Assembly: GCA_038223055.1 (NCBI GenBank)
Contig: JBBRHF010000188.1
Location: 1-8,156, forward strand
DNA: 8,156 bases
Reading direction: 5' to 3'
From: JBBRHF01 sp038223055
GTDB taxonomy: Bacteria; Actinomycetota; Actinomycetes; JACCUZ01
Shown in pieces: positions 1 to 5,245 of this stretch. Both the position numbers and the translations under genes were made by a program. How positions within the stretch are numbered: position 1 is the stretch's first letter; each line of letters starts with the position of its first letter. A model generated the notes under the pieces. That model was not told where the DNA came from. It searched no databases and saw only the letters and a program-made list of their open reading frames with translations.

Positions 1-164
1 AGCTTCGCCCCGGCCCGCGCGACCGCCGGCACCTTGGTGGCGAGACGGGCCGCGGTCCCCGCCAGCGACCCGACGCTGAGGGTGCCGGCGTCCATCCCGG
101 ACCCGATCGACTCCTCGGCGGCGGGCGGCGGCTTGACAGGCTGCACGGATCTCACGGATTGCAC
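1..164 (-). CDS. N-terminal fragment of an unidentified protein, runs off the left edge
   Basis: An open minus-strand frame runs from a GTG at 164 to the window edge (54 complete codons). The GTG is preceded by AAGG at a spacing of about 7 bases. Alternative in-frame starts are two further GTGs (155, 146) and an ATG at 95. The visible residues begin MQSVRSVQPVKPPPAAEE and continue into an Ala/Gly/Val-rich, mildly basic stretch with helical character. No domain motif falls inside the fragment. The opening resembles the variable N-termini of actinobacterial AMP-binding acyl-CoA ligases, but that is only an impression. It follows the hydrolase gene on the same strand after a 144-base gap, so it may have its own promoter. 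G/C dominates third positions, which supports coding. The reading is fairly likely; the function is unknown. Confidence 0.5.
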   Translation of the reverse strand, partial: MQSVRSVQPVKPPPAAEESIGSGMDAGTLSVGSLAGTAARLATKVPAVARAGAK

Positions 165-166
165 GG
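144..166. repeat. Short 9-bp-spaced repeat at the start of the left-edge gene
   Basis: CACGGAT occurs at 144-150 and 153-159, then CACGG at 162-166, each 9 bases apart. On the minus strand this gives alternating in-frame GTG codons (SVRSVQ), all usable as starts. It is probably a small local duplication. Confidence 0.5.
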
Positions 167-189
167 TGGCACCTTGAAAATCCTCAGCA

Positions 190-195
190 GTCATA
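190..195 (-). promoter_or_regulatory. Weak candidate -10 box for the left-edge gene
   Basis: TATGAC on the minus strand lies 25 bases before the GTG at 164, in a locally AT-richer stretch after the hydrolase gene. No convincing -35 is seen 16-18 bases upstream. The gap of 144 bases makes an independent promoter plausible, but this is a weak call. Confidence 0.25.
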
Positions 196-308
196 CAGGA
201 AGGCTAACCTGCCCGGAGGCTCCCACTTCCCGTTGTCGCCGCTGCGCACCCTTCGTGCCACCATCGCGGCCCCGCCACGATCCCCGTCTCGGCGGCGACC
301 CCTGCCGG

Positions 309-1082
309 TCAGCCGTGGCGAGGGAAGAAGGGACGCATCGCCAGCGGGGGCCGAAACGCCTTCCACCGCGCCTCGTCCTGACCGAGCCGGTCGGCGAGCA
401 ACCACAGCACGGCCGGGTTGTGTGCAAGGCCAAGGTGACTGCCGCGGACCTCGACGTTCTCGCGCCGGGCCCGCGCGCCGTAGGTGCAGGTCGACCAGGC
501 CACGATCCCGTCCGCCCGGGTGTAGACCGACGTCGCCGGGACCCGCAGCGACCCCCGCTCGGCCCACGGCCGAGGCAGCCCACCGGCGGCCTTCGGGAGG
601 TACGTCGCCTGGTCCACGATCCGCGACGCCTGCTGGGTCCACCCATTGCGCCGCAACACCGGGCTGCCGAGGGTGATCAGCCTGCGGACGCTGCCCGGCG
701 ATGCGCGAGCAAGCTCTTGCGCATAGATCCCCCCGAGGCTCCACCCGACCAGGCTCACCTTTCGGCCCGAGTCGCGATGAAGTCGCTCGAGGCGGGAACG
801 CAGTTCCTGCACGACATGGGCCGTCGGACCCCGGTTGCGCCCGAGGCTCCACCCCGAGACGTTGTGACCAAGGCCACGCAGGACGTTGCGCAGCAACACC
901 GTCGAGGGGTCACCGGCAAACAGCCCCGGCAGGACCAGCACCGGGTGCCCGTCGCCGCGAGCAGCGGTAGCGAGCAGCGGCCAGGTCCCCATGAGGGCGG
1001 CGAAATCGAACCCCGCCCGCGGACCTTCGGTCATCAGCAGGAGCGGGGAGGGAGCCTGGTATCGAGAGGACACTGGCGCCAT
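309..1082 (-). CDS. Alpha/beta-fold hydrolase (PGAP1/lipase-like)
   Basis: A 257-residue protein with the layout of an alpha/beta hydrolase. After a short variable N-terminus comes a beta-strand/oxyanion region, GHPVLVLPGLFAGD (about residues 45-58). The nucleophile elbow is GWSLGG with Ser115. A probable catalytic acid is Asp191 in the YTRADG segment, and the probable histidine is His216 in RGSHLGL. The full Ser-Asp-His triad therefore seems present, with spacing typical of compact lipase/esterase-like proteins. No signal peptide is evident, so it is probably cytoplasmic. The substrate cannot be predicted; lipid or ester hydrolysis is the family norm. The ATG at 1082 lies 40 bases after the winged-helix gene on the same strand, so the two are probably co-transcribed. 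The Shine-Dalgarno is weak. A later ATG (residue 17) is a possible alternative start, still before the conserved core. Confidence 0.85.
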   Translation of the reverse strand: MAPVSSRYQAPSPLLLMTEGPRAGFDFAALMGTWPLLATAARGDGHPVLVLPGLFAGDPSTVLLRNVLRGLGHNVSGWSLGRNRGPTAHVVQELRSRLERLHRDSGRKVSLVGWSLGGIYAQELARASPGSVRRLITLGSPVLRRNGWTQQASRIVDQATYLPKAAGGLPRPWAERGSLRVPATSVYTRADGIVAWSTCTYGARARRENVEVRGSHLGLAHNPAVLWLLADRLGQDEARWKAFRPPLAMRPFFPRHG

Positions 1083-1122
1083 GCTATCCCGCCGGCCTCG
1101 TGGGAATCGTCGGCAGTCGCGC

Positions 1123-1446
1123 CTAACGGTGGGTCGGCTCGTCAGGGCGGGGGGCGCTGAAGATGGCCAGCAGCTCGGCGACCTCGTGACCGGCGTTGGC
1201 CGGATGGCGGAAGGGTCTGGTCGGGTCGAGCGTGTAGTGCGTGCGTCGGCCCTCACGATGGCGTTCCAGGTAGCCCTCGTCGGCCAGGTCGCGCAGGATG
1301 CTGAGGGCCTGCCGCGGGCTGATGCCGACGAGGGCGGCGATGTCCTCGACCCGTCCCTGCGAGTCCCCGGCGACGGCGAGCAGGACGTGACCGTGATTGG
1401 TGAGAAGGGTCCAGGATCGGGTCGCCGCATGACGACCTGTCGACAT
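1123..1446 (-). CDS. Small winged-helix (MarR/ArsR-like) transcriptional regulator
   Basis: A 107-residue protein made almost entirely of one winged helix-turn-helix domain. The segment SWTLLTNHGHVLLAVAGD (11-28) forms the first helix. VEDIAALVGISPRQALSILRDL (about 33-54) is the helix-turn-helix. YLERHREGRRTHYTLDP (about 59-75) is the basic beta-wing. A helix with HEVAELLAIF closes the domain. This one-domain type is common in actinobacteria, where it is usually annotated simply as a helix-turn-helix or MarR-like protein; the ligand is unknown. No metal-binding cysteine cluster is visible. The ATG is only 4 bases past the stop of the baeRF3-type gene and has no strong Shine-Dalgarno, which points to translational coupling. 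A repressor in this position often controls its own operon, so palindromes upstream of 2551 are candidate operators (inference). Confidence 0.87.
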   Translation of the reverse strand: MSTGRHAATRSWTLLTNHGHVLLAVAGDSQGRVEDIAALVGISPRQALSILRDLADEGYLERHREGRRTHYTLDPTRPFRHPANAGHEVAELLAIFSAPRPDEPTHR

Positions 1447-1450
1447 GGAC

Positions 1451-2551
1451 TCAGTGTGCCGCCTTCAGCGTGAGAGCGACACCGTCGTACGCGCTGAGCT
1501 TGCCGTCCGTCACGATCGCCACCCAGCCCCCCCGGTCGAGCACGAGCTCGATGAGCTCGTCGACGACGTCGTCGATGACGTCCGGGTGCTCGACGTCGTC
1601 GGCCGGGGTCAGCCAGTCACCGTCGGCGCTCAGCCGCGCGGGATAGAACAGTCCCTCCTCGACTGCGAGCATCTCGGGCCGCTCGTGCCGGGCGGCCAGC
1701 CAGGTGGCTCGCATGCCGCTGACCGCTCGGTGCGCCCCCTGCCGACGGTCCAGCAGGTCCAGCGCCTCGTTCTCCCGGGAGAGCAGGTACTGGTTGAGAA
1801 CGGGCCGCACACGGGCCGCCAGCTCAGGCAACGGAGCCGTGGGCACGTTCGCGGGGACGGTCCCCGCCAGCCGCTCGCAGTGGCGGGACACCCCGAGGAA
1901 CGAGGCCCGGACCTCTGGAGGCGCGATGAGCACCAGCGGCGACGGGTGCAGGCTGCGGTAGGCGCCCAGGGCCCGATCCACCCGCAGCAGGAACGTCGTC
2001 GCCGGGGCGCCGTCCGCCGTCATCGGGAAGGGGCTGTTGCGGGTGGGGCGCAGCTCACCCGTTGCTCCATCGAAGAGCCGGGCGTCGCGGCTGGTGAGCA
2101 CGAGGACGACGTGGCGGGGGGTCCGGTGCAGCGCCCTGACCAGATCGCGGGTGGCGAAAGTGGGGTCGATCGCGACTCGCTCGCGCAGCGGCAGGTTGAG
2201 GGTGAGCACCTGTTGCACCGCCGCGCTGACGAAGACCGCCAGCGATGCGTCGGTTGGCCGCCCCGCAGCACGCAGTACGACGTCGCGCAGCGGAGCGACG
2301 ATCGTTGAGCCGACTCCGGGCAGCCCTTCCTCCCGCAGTCGCCGTTCGGCCTGGTCGGCCAGCGCCAGCAACCTGGCCGTGTCGTCCGGTCGCATCGAGG
2401 CCGCAGGGCTGGTGTTCAGCAGCAGCGAGACCGACGGGTAGCTGCGGAGGGCCTGCAGCAGCAGGACCTGGCTGGGACTGGGTCCGCTCGGCCGTCCGGT
2501 GCGGTCCGCCTCGCCGGCCAAGCCGCCGCTGATGGGTGCCAATCTGGTCAT
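1451..2551 (-). CDS. baeRF3-type protein (bacterial archaeo-eukaryotic release-factor-like)
   Basis: A 366-residue protein resembling actinobacterial proteins of the bacterial archaeo-eukaryotic release factor (baeRF) family 3. Recognisable parts are the N-terminal YPSVSLLLNTSPAASMRPDD block (about 39-57), a helical segment, the strand LAVFVSAAVQQVLTLNLPL, a central eRF1-domain-2-like portion starting HVVLVLTSRDARLFDG (about 147-162), and a C-terminal L7Ae-like portion ending VAIVTDGKLSAYDGVALTLK. Family proteins are proposed to act at the ribosome in stress or conflict, but direct function is mostly undetermined. Some databases mislabel relatives as chemotaxis proteins. The start was chosen as the second of two adjacent ATGs because it lies 5 bases after a perfect GGAGG. 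An upstream in-frame ATG at 2701 would add 50 residues but lacks a Shine-Dalgarno and falls in non-conserved sequence. It is first in a unit with the winged-helix regulator and hydrolase. The name rests on remembered similarity only. Confidence 0.82.
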   Translation of the reverse strand: MTRLAPISGGLAGEADRTGRPSGPSPSQVLLLQALRSYPSVSLLLNTSPAASMRPDDTARLLALADQAERRLREEGLPGVGSTIVAPLRDVVLRAAGRPTDASLAVFVSAAVQQVLTLNLPLRERVAIDPTFATRDLVRALHRTPRHVVLVLTSRDARLFDGATGELRPTRNSPFPMTADGAPATTFLLRVDRALGAYRSLHPSPLVLIAPPEVRASFLGVSRHCERLAGTVPANVPTAPLPELAARVRPVLNQYLLSRENEALDLLDRRQGAHRAVSGMRATWLAARHERPEMLAVEEGLFYPARLSADGDWLTPADDVEHPDVIDDVVDELIELVLDRGGWVAIVTDGKLSAYDGVALTLKAAH

Positions 2552-2556
2552 CATGT

Positions 2557-2591
2557 CCTCCGAGTTGGTTCGGCTGGTGGGAACTCGGAGG
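2557..2591 (-). promoter_or_regulatory. Inverted repeat burying the Shine-Dalgarno of the baeRF3-type gene
   Basis: On the minus strand CCTCCGAGTT (2591-2582) and AACTCGGAGG (2566-2557) are perfect 10-bp reverse complements around a 15-base loop. The second arm contains the GGAGG ribosome-binding site, which ends 5 bases before the ATG at 2551. In RNA the closed stem would hide the Shine-Dalgarno completely. It could act as a translational switch, or alternatively as a DNA operator. Confidence 0.55.
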
Positions 2592-2599
2592 TCTCTCCC

Positions 2600-2617
2600 G
2601 GCCTCGGTCCCGAGGCC
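2600..2617 (-). other. GC-rich hairpin in the leader of the baeRF3-type gene
   Basis: GGCCTCGG and CCGAGGCC are perfect 8-bp complements separated by 2 bases, so the real fold would be about 7 bp closed by a tetraloop. It lies 8 bases upstream (in transcription order) of the stem that covers the ribosome-binding site. No U-tract follows, so it is not a classic terminator. Confidence 0.4.
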
Positions 2618-2661
2618 CGCCGCGCCGGGCCCGGAGGCCGTCCTGACGACGAGGCGTTTGC

Positions 2662-2674
2662 GGGGATACTCCCC
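2662..2674. repeat. Short palindrome GGGGA-TAC-TCCCC
   Basis: Arms of 5 bp around a 3-base centre, 111 bases upstream of the baeRF3-type start. It could be a hairpin near the 5' end of the leader or a small operator. Short enough to arise by chance. Confidence 0.25.
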
Positions 2675-2695
2675 TCCACTGCGACCTAACGAGTG

Positions 2696-2720
2696 AAGCA
2701 TGTTTCATGCTTTGGGTCAA
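2696..2720 (-). promoter_or_regulatory. Candidate promoter with overlapping 17-bp palindrome
   Basis: TTGACC on the minus strand (2720-2715) matches five of six bases of a -35 box. Directly downstream lies the perfect palindrome AAGCATG-TTT-CATGCTT (2696-2712; plus-strand reading), filling the spacer. The base string at 2692-2697 (TTCACT) would be the -10 at 17-base spacing and is a poor match, so the promoter is uncertain. A 7-bp-armed palindrome between -35 and -10 is a typical repressor site, and the winged-helix protein encoded downstream is a natural candidate ligand (inference). Confidence 0.4.
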
Positions 2721-2743
2721 CGGCACCACGGCGCACCCAACCG

Positions 2744-2785
2744 GTGTGGCCAACCCGTGTGGCCAACCCGTGTGGCCAACCCGTG
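2744..2785. repeat. Three perfect tandem copies of a 13-bp repeat
   Basis: GTGTGGCCAACCC occurs at 2744-2756, 2757-2769 and 2770-2782, followed by GTG of a fourth copy. A decayed partial copy (CACCCAACCG, 2735-2743 region) precedes it. A unit of 13 bp is not a multiple of three, so the array does not look coding. It lies about 25 bases upstream of the candidate -35 box of the baeRF3-type operon. Confidence 0.85.
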
Positions 2786-2789
2786 AAAC

Positions 2790-2798
2790 TGTGGAAAA
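2790..2798 (-). other. DnaA-box-like 9-mer
   Basis: TTTTCCACA on the minus strand fits the loose DnaA-box consensus TTWTNCACA. It lies 7 bases from the 13-bp repeat array and next to an AT-richer stretch (2786-2822). A single match of this kind is expected by chance in a window this size about half the time, so it is noted without claiming an origin. Confidence 0.2.
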
Positions 2799-3064
2799 CC
2801 ATACAGCTCAACTAATTCTGGCGACGGCAACGACGTCGAAGCGTCGATGTCTCAAGCAGATGCTCGGAACGAGCGCACCGCCGGCTGGTGCTCTGCGGAG
2901 AATCTGACCGGCGCGACCGACGCGCCCGATGACTTAGTGAGACGAGCGATGAGCACGGCGTCAGCACGCCCGGTTCCAGCCGTCTTGGGTGAACGATTCT
3001 CGGATGGTTGTGGGTGCAGGTTGCCCGTCGTAGAGGCAGAGGCTGGAAAGCAAAACTGTGAAGG

Positions 3065-3292
3065 ATGGGTCATGACGGTTCGACCAGCACACCCCGGGAC
3101 CACGTGCCCGGCCACCAGGACGTCGTCCGAGCCGCCGCCCCGAACGCCGTCGGGCCGGTTCGTCTTGGCTTGGGCAAAGTAGTGGCCAAGACCCGAGCCC
3201 GGAAGCCTCGCGCAAAGGTGCGTGACAAGGCCCGCCACAAGCGAACGAAAGCCCGCGCTGCCCGCATTCGTGAGCATTCCGACGCGACCTGA
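3065..3292 (+). CDS. Doubtful small basic protein of unknown function
   Basis: A 75-codon frame starting ATGGGTCATGAC with AAGG directly abutting the start, too close for a good Shine-Dalgarno. The first half is unremarkable. The second half (about residues 39-70) is dense in Lys, Arg and Ala, with repeated short basic clusters (KTRARKPRAKVRDKARHKR), a nucleic-acid-binding type of composition that also arises easily from GC-rich non-coding DNA. Counted by eye, about 55 of 75 codons end in G or C (73%), lower than the surrounding genes. It stands alone between two minus-strand operons. Overlapping open frames exist on the minus strand through the same stretch. I do not recognise a family. It may be a real small protein, a remnant, or chance. 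Confidence 0.25.
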   Translation: MGHDGSTSTPRDHVPGHQDVVRAAAPNAVGPVRLGLGKVVAKTRARKPRAKVRDKARHKRTKARAARIREHSDAT

Positions 3293-3304
3293 TGTGATGT
3301 CCAA

Positions 3305-3343
3305 GACCGCGGCCACCGTGTGCGCCCGGCCGATGTCGCGGTC
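3305..3343 (-). other. GC-rich stem-loop downstream of the transporter operon
   Basis: GACCGCG (3305-3311) and CGCGGTC (3337-3343) form a perfect 7-bp stem with a 25-base loop, 83 bases past the stop of the binding-protein gene. It has no U-run, so it is at most an L-shaped or rho-assisted terminator candidate. Nothing else notable was found in 3293-3425. Confidence 0.2.
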
Positions 3344-3425
3344 CACACCGAAGCCGCGAGGCCGGTGTCGACGTGGGCCGCATCCGCGCCGTCGCCGATG
3401 AACGACTCGCCGATCTACAGGACGC

Positions 3426-4406
3426 TCACTTGTCGAGTCCCTGCGACTTCACCCACTCGTCGGCGACGTCACCGGGGTCCTGGCCCTCGGCGTCGACCTT
3501 GGCGTTCAGCGCGGTCATCGTGTCGTTGTCCAGCTTCGCGGCGACCGGGGCGATGTAGGCGGCGATCTTCGGGTACTTGGTGAGCAGCTCCTGCTTGAGA
3601 GTGAGCGCCGCGTTGTAGTTGGGGAAGAAATGCTTGTCGTCCTCGAGAACCTTGAGCCCCAGCGCCTTGATCCGGCCGTCCGTGGCGAAGACCTCCTCGC
3701 CGAAGTTGCAGGTGCCGCCCTTGGCAGTCGTCTTGTAGATGACCCCGGTGTCCAGCAGCTTGACGTTGCTCTTGGGCACCGTGATGCCATAGGCCTTGAC
3801 CATGCCCGGGAAGCCGTCGTCGCGGGTCGAGAACTCGCTCTCGATGCAGAAGGTTGCCTCACCGGGCTTGGCTGCCGCGACCTTCGCGACGTCGGACATG
3901 GTGGCCACGCTCAGCTTGGTGGCCACGTCGGACTTGACGGCGAAGGCGTAGGTGTTGTTCATGGGCGCCATCGGCAACCACGCAATGCCGTTCTTGGCGT
4001 CGGCCGCCTTGACCGCGTCGAACTGTGCCTTCGGATCCGGCAGCGGCTTGGTGTTCTTCAGGTAGGTGATCCACCCGGTCCCGGTGTACTCCCAGTACAT
4101 ATCGACCTGGCCGCTGGTCAGCGCCGTGCGCGTGTTGACCGAGCCCTTGATGTTGGTCTTGTCCACGACGGTGGCGCCGTGTGCGGACAGCACCGCCTCG
4201 GTGATCTTTCCGAGCAGGATGCTCTCGGTGAAGTCCTTGCTGGACACCGTGAACTTCGCGCCCTTGAGCGCGGCGTCGGACGCCGCCCCACCACCGCCAC
4301 CCCCGCTGCTGGTGCTCGCCTTGGACGCTCCACTCCCACCGCAGGCGGACAGCGAAGCAGCCAGGGCGAAGGCGGCGAGGGCGGACATCCAGCGGGCTCG
4401 GGACAT
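3426..4406 (-). CDS. opuCC: Osmoprotectant ABC transporter substrate-binding lipoprotein (OpuCC/ProX type)
   Basis: A 326-residue exported lipoprotein that would capture glycine betaine, choline, carnitine or a similar compatible solute and hand it to the permeases encoded upstream. The N-terminus has a basic start, a hydrophobic core and lipobox LSAC with Cys22 as the lipidation site. A Ser/Gly linker with six glycines (35-40) follows. The mature domain shows family landmarks: VSSKDFTESILLGKITEAVL (54-73), GQVDMYWEYTGTGWITYL (99-116), a central ESEFSTRDDGFPGM, and EEVFATDGRIKALGLKVLEDDKHFFPNY (237-264), ending near 326 as expected. Cys187 and Cys233 could form a disulfide. It is last in the operon, 47 bases after the second permease gene, with its own GGAG eight bases before the ATG. 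That may allow higher expression than the membrane parts. The exact ligand cannot be read from the sequence. Confidence 0.93.
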   Translation of the reverse strand: MSRARWMSALAAFALAASLSACGGSGASKASTSSGGGGGGAASDAALKGAKFTVSSKDFTESILLGKITEAVLSAHGATVVDKTNIKGSVNTRTALTSGQVDMYWEYTGTGWITYLKNTKPLPDPKAQFDAVKAADAKNGIAWLPMAPMNNTYAFAVKSDVATKLSVATMSDVAKVAAAKPGEATFCIESEFSTRDDGFPGMVKAYGITVPKSNVKLLDTGVIYKTTAKGGTCNFGEEVFATDGRIKALGLKVLEDDKHFFPNYNAALTLKQELLTKYPKIAAYIAPVAAKLDNDTMTALNAKVDAEGQDPGDVADEWVKSQGLDK

Positions 4407-4408
4407 GA

Positions 4409-4422
4409 ACTTGACTCCAAGT
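4409..4422 (-). promoter_or_regulatory. Ribosome-binding site of the binding-protein gene inside a small hairpin
   Basis: On the minus strand ACTTG-GAGT-CAAGT is a 5-bp stem with a 4-base loop. The GGAG Shine-Dalgarno lies across the stem top and loop, and the ATG at 4406 follows 2 bases after the stem. The hairpin is weak and may only present the site. Confidence 0.4.
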
Positions 4423-4453
4423 GGGCGACGGAACGGGTCGGGACAGGGTGCGG

Positions 4454-5245
4454 CTACGTGAGACCCCGCGGGCGGAACACGTCCTCCGCCATGTGGGCGA
4501 GCCAGTCCACGAAGAAGGCGACGCACATGGTGAGCACCGCGCCGGTCACCTCGACGGTGAGACGGTTGAGCTTCAGGCCGTTGACAATGATGTCGCCCAG
4601 CCCTCCGGCGTTGACGAAGGTGGCGAGCGTGGCGACGCCGACGGTGAGCACGAGCGTGGTGCGGACCCCGGCCAAGAGGACGGGTACGGCGAGTGGCAGC
4701 TCGACCCGGGTGAGGACTTGCCAGGGCTTCATCCCGATGCCGCGCGCCGCCTCCACCAGGCTCGGGTCGATCTGCTGCAGGCCGACGATCGTGTTGCGCA
4801 GCACCGGCAAGACGCCATAGGCGACGAATGCGATCAGCGCCACCTTGAGCCCGATACCCAGCTTGAGCGTGAGCATGACGAGCAGGCCGATCGCCGGCAG
4901 GGCCTGGCCGATGTTGGCAACGATCAGGAACAACGGCGAGGCGTAGCGGGCCGATCGCCGGCTGAGCACGATGCCCAGGGGCACCGCGATCGCCAGGATA
5001 AGAGCGCTGGCCAGCACCGCAATCTTCAGATGGCCGAGCACGGAGGTGACCAGGTAGTCGCGGTTCAACGTGCGCACCTCGATGCTGTCCAGGTCCTTGC
5101 TTCGGACCCAGCCGTAGAGCGCGGCCAGGACGAGGAGCAACACGAGGGGAGTGGTGAGCACGCGGGCGCGCCCCGGGCGCCGGGCTGGGGCGCCCGGAGC
5201 CGGAACTCCGCTGGCCAGGGCAGTGGCCACGGTGAGGTCGGTCAT
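4454..5245 (-). CDS. Osmoprotectant ABC transporter permease, second subunit
   Basis: A 263-residue inner-membrane permease of the OpuCB/OpuCD (ProW/ProZ) family. After a Pro/Ala-rich cytoplasmic N-terminus (2-28) come about six hydrophobic segments: roughly 30-47, 70-95, 104-127, 132-150, 185-212 and 230-250. The EAA-type coupling loop that contacts the ATPase is EAARGIGMKPWQVLTRVELP (165-184). NAGGLGDIIVNGL (212-224) is another family landmark. The extra first segment makes it longer than the usual 210-230 residues. The ATG overlaps the ATPase stop codon in an ATGA junction, which fixes the start and implies translational coupling. It would pair with the first permease as a heterodimeric channel. 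Which of the two corresponds to OpuCB or OpuCD cannot be settled by eye. Confidence 0.93.
   Translation of the reverse strand: MTDLTVATALASGVPAPGAPARRPGRARVLTTPLVLLLVLAALYGWVRSKDLDSIEVRTLNRDYLVTSVLGHLKIAVLASALILAIAVPLGIVLSRRSARYASPLFLIVANIGQALPAIGLLVMLTLKLGIGLKVALIAFVAYGVLPVLRNTIVGLQQIDPSLVEAARGIGMKPWQVLTRVELPLAVPVLLAGVRTTLVLTVGVATLATFVNAGGLGDIIVNGLKLNRLTVEVTGAVLTMCVAFFVDWLAHMAEDVFRPRGLT

Larger units (their letters stand above)
2552..3064. other. Gene-poor intergenic stretch
   Basis: About 510 bases with no convincing gene on either strand. The first 250 bases hold the leader hairpins, palindrome and 13-bp repeats listed separately. From about 2786 to 3064 the sequence is less GC-rich than the flanking genes. 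Open frames there exist in several frames at once but show weak third-position G/C bias and no recognisable protein motif. A degraded mobile element or former gene is possible, but I find no terminal repeats or transposase motif to support it. Confidence 0.5.

Noticed and set aside
159..1160. Long plus-strand open frames opposite the hydrolase gene, and similar long frames opposite the transporter genes.
   Set aside because: High-GC coding DNA routinely leaves long antisense frames. These are Arg/Pro/Gly-rich without motifs, while the minus-strand proteins show complete family signatures.
1555..1581. GTCGACGAC-type near-repeats in the baeRF3-type gene.
   Set aside because: They are explained by the Asp/Val-rich protein stretch VIDDVVDELIELV under high-GC codon use.
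2501..2701. N-terminal 50-residue extension of the baeRF3-type protein from the ATG at 2701.
   Set aside because: There is no ribosome-binding site before that ATG, the extension lacks conserved features, and a perfect GGAGG sits before the ATG at 2551. Kept as a possible alternative.
2744..2782. Tandem repeats as a CRISPR array.
   Set aside because: The units are 13 bp and directly contiguous with no spacers.
2707..2907. A 66-codon plus-strand frame running through the 13-bp repeats.
   Set aside because: It has no Shine-Dalgarno, its repeat unit is not a multiple of three, and it has no protein-like conservation cues.
2852..3383. Minus-strand open frames of 164 and 140 codons across the intergenic region, one with a stretch resembling a transposase N-terminus (GVDRDIGRAHTVAAVLD).
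   Set aside because: The similarity is vague, no DDE/DEDD motif or terminal inverted repeats were found, third-position G/C bias fades quickly, and the frame overlaps other open frames. Not enough to call a transposase remnant.
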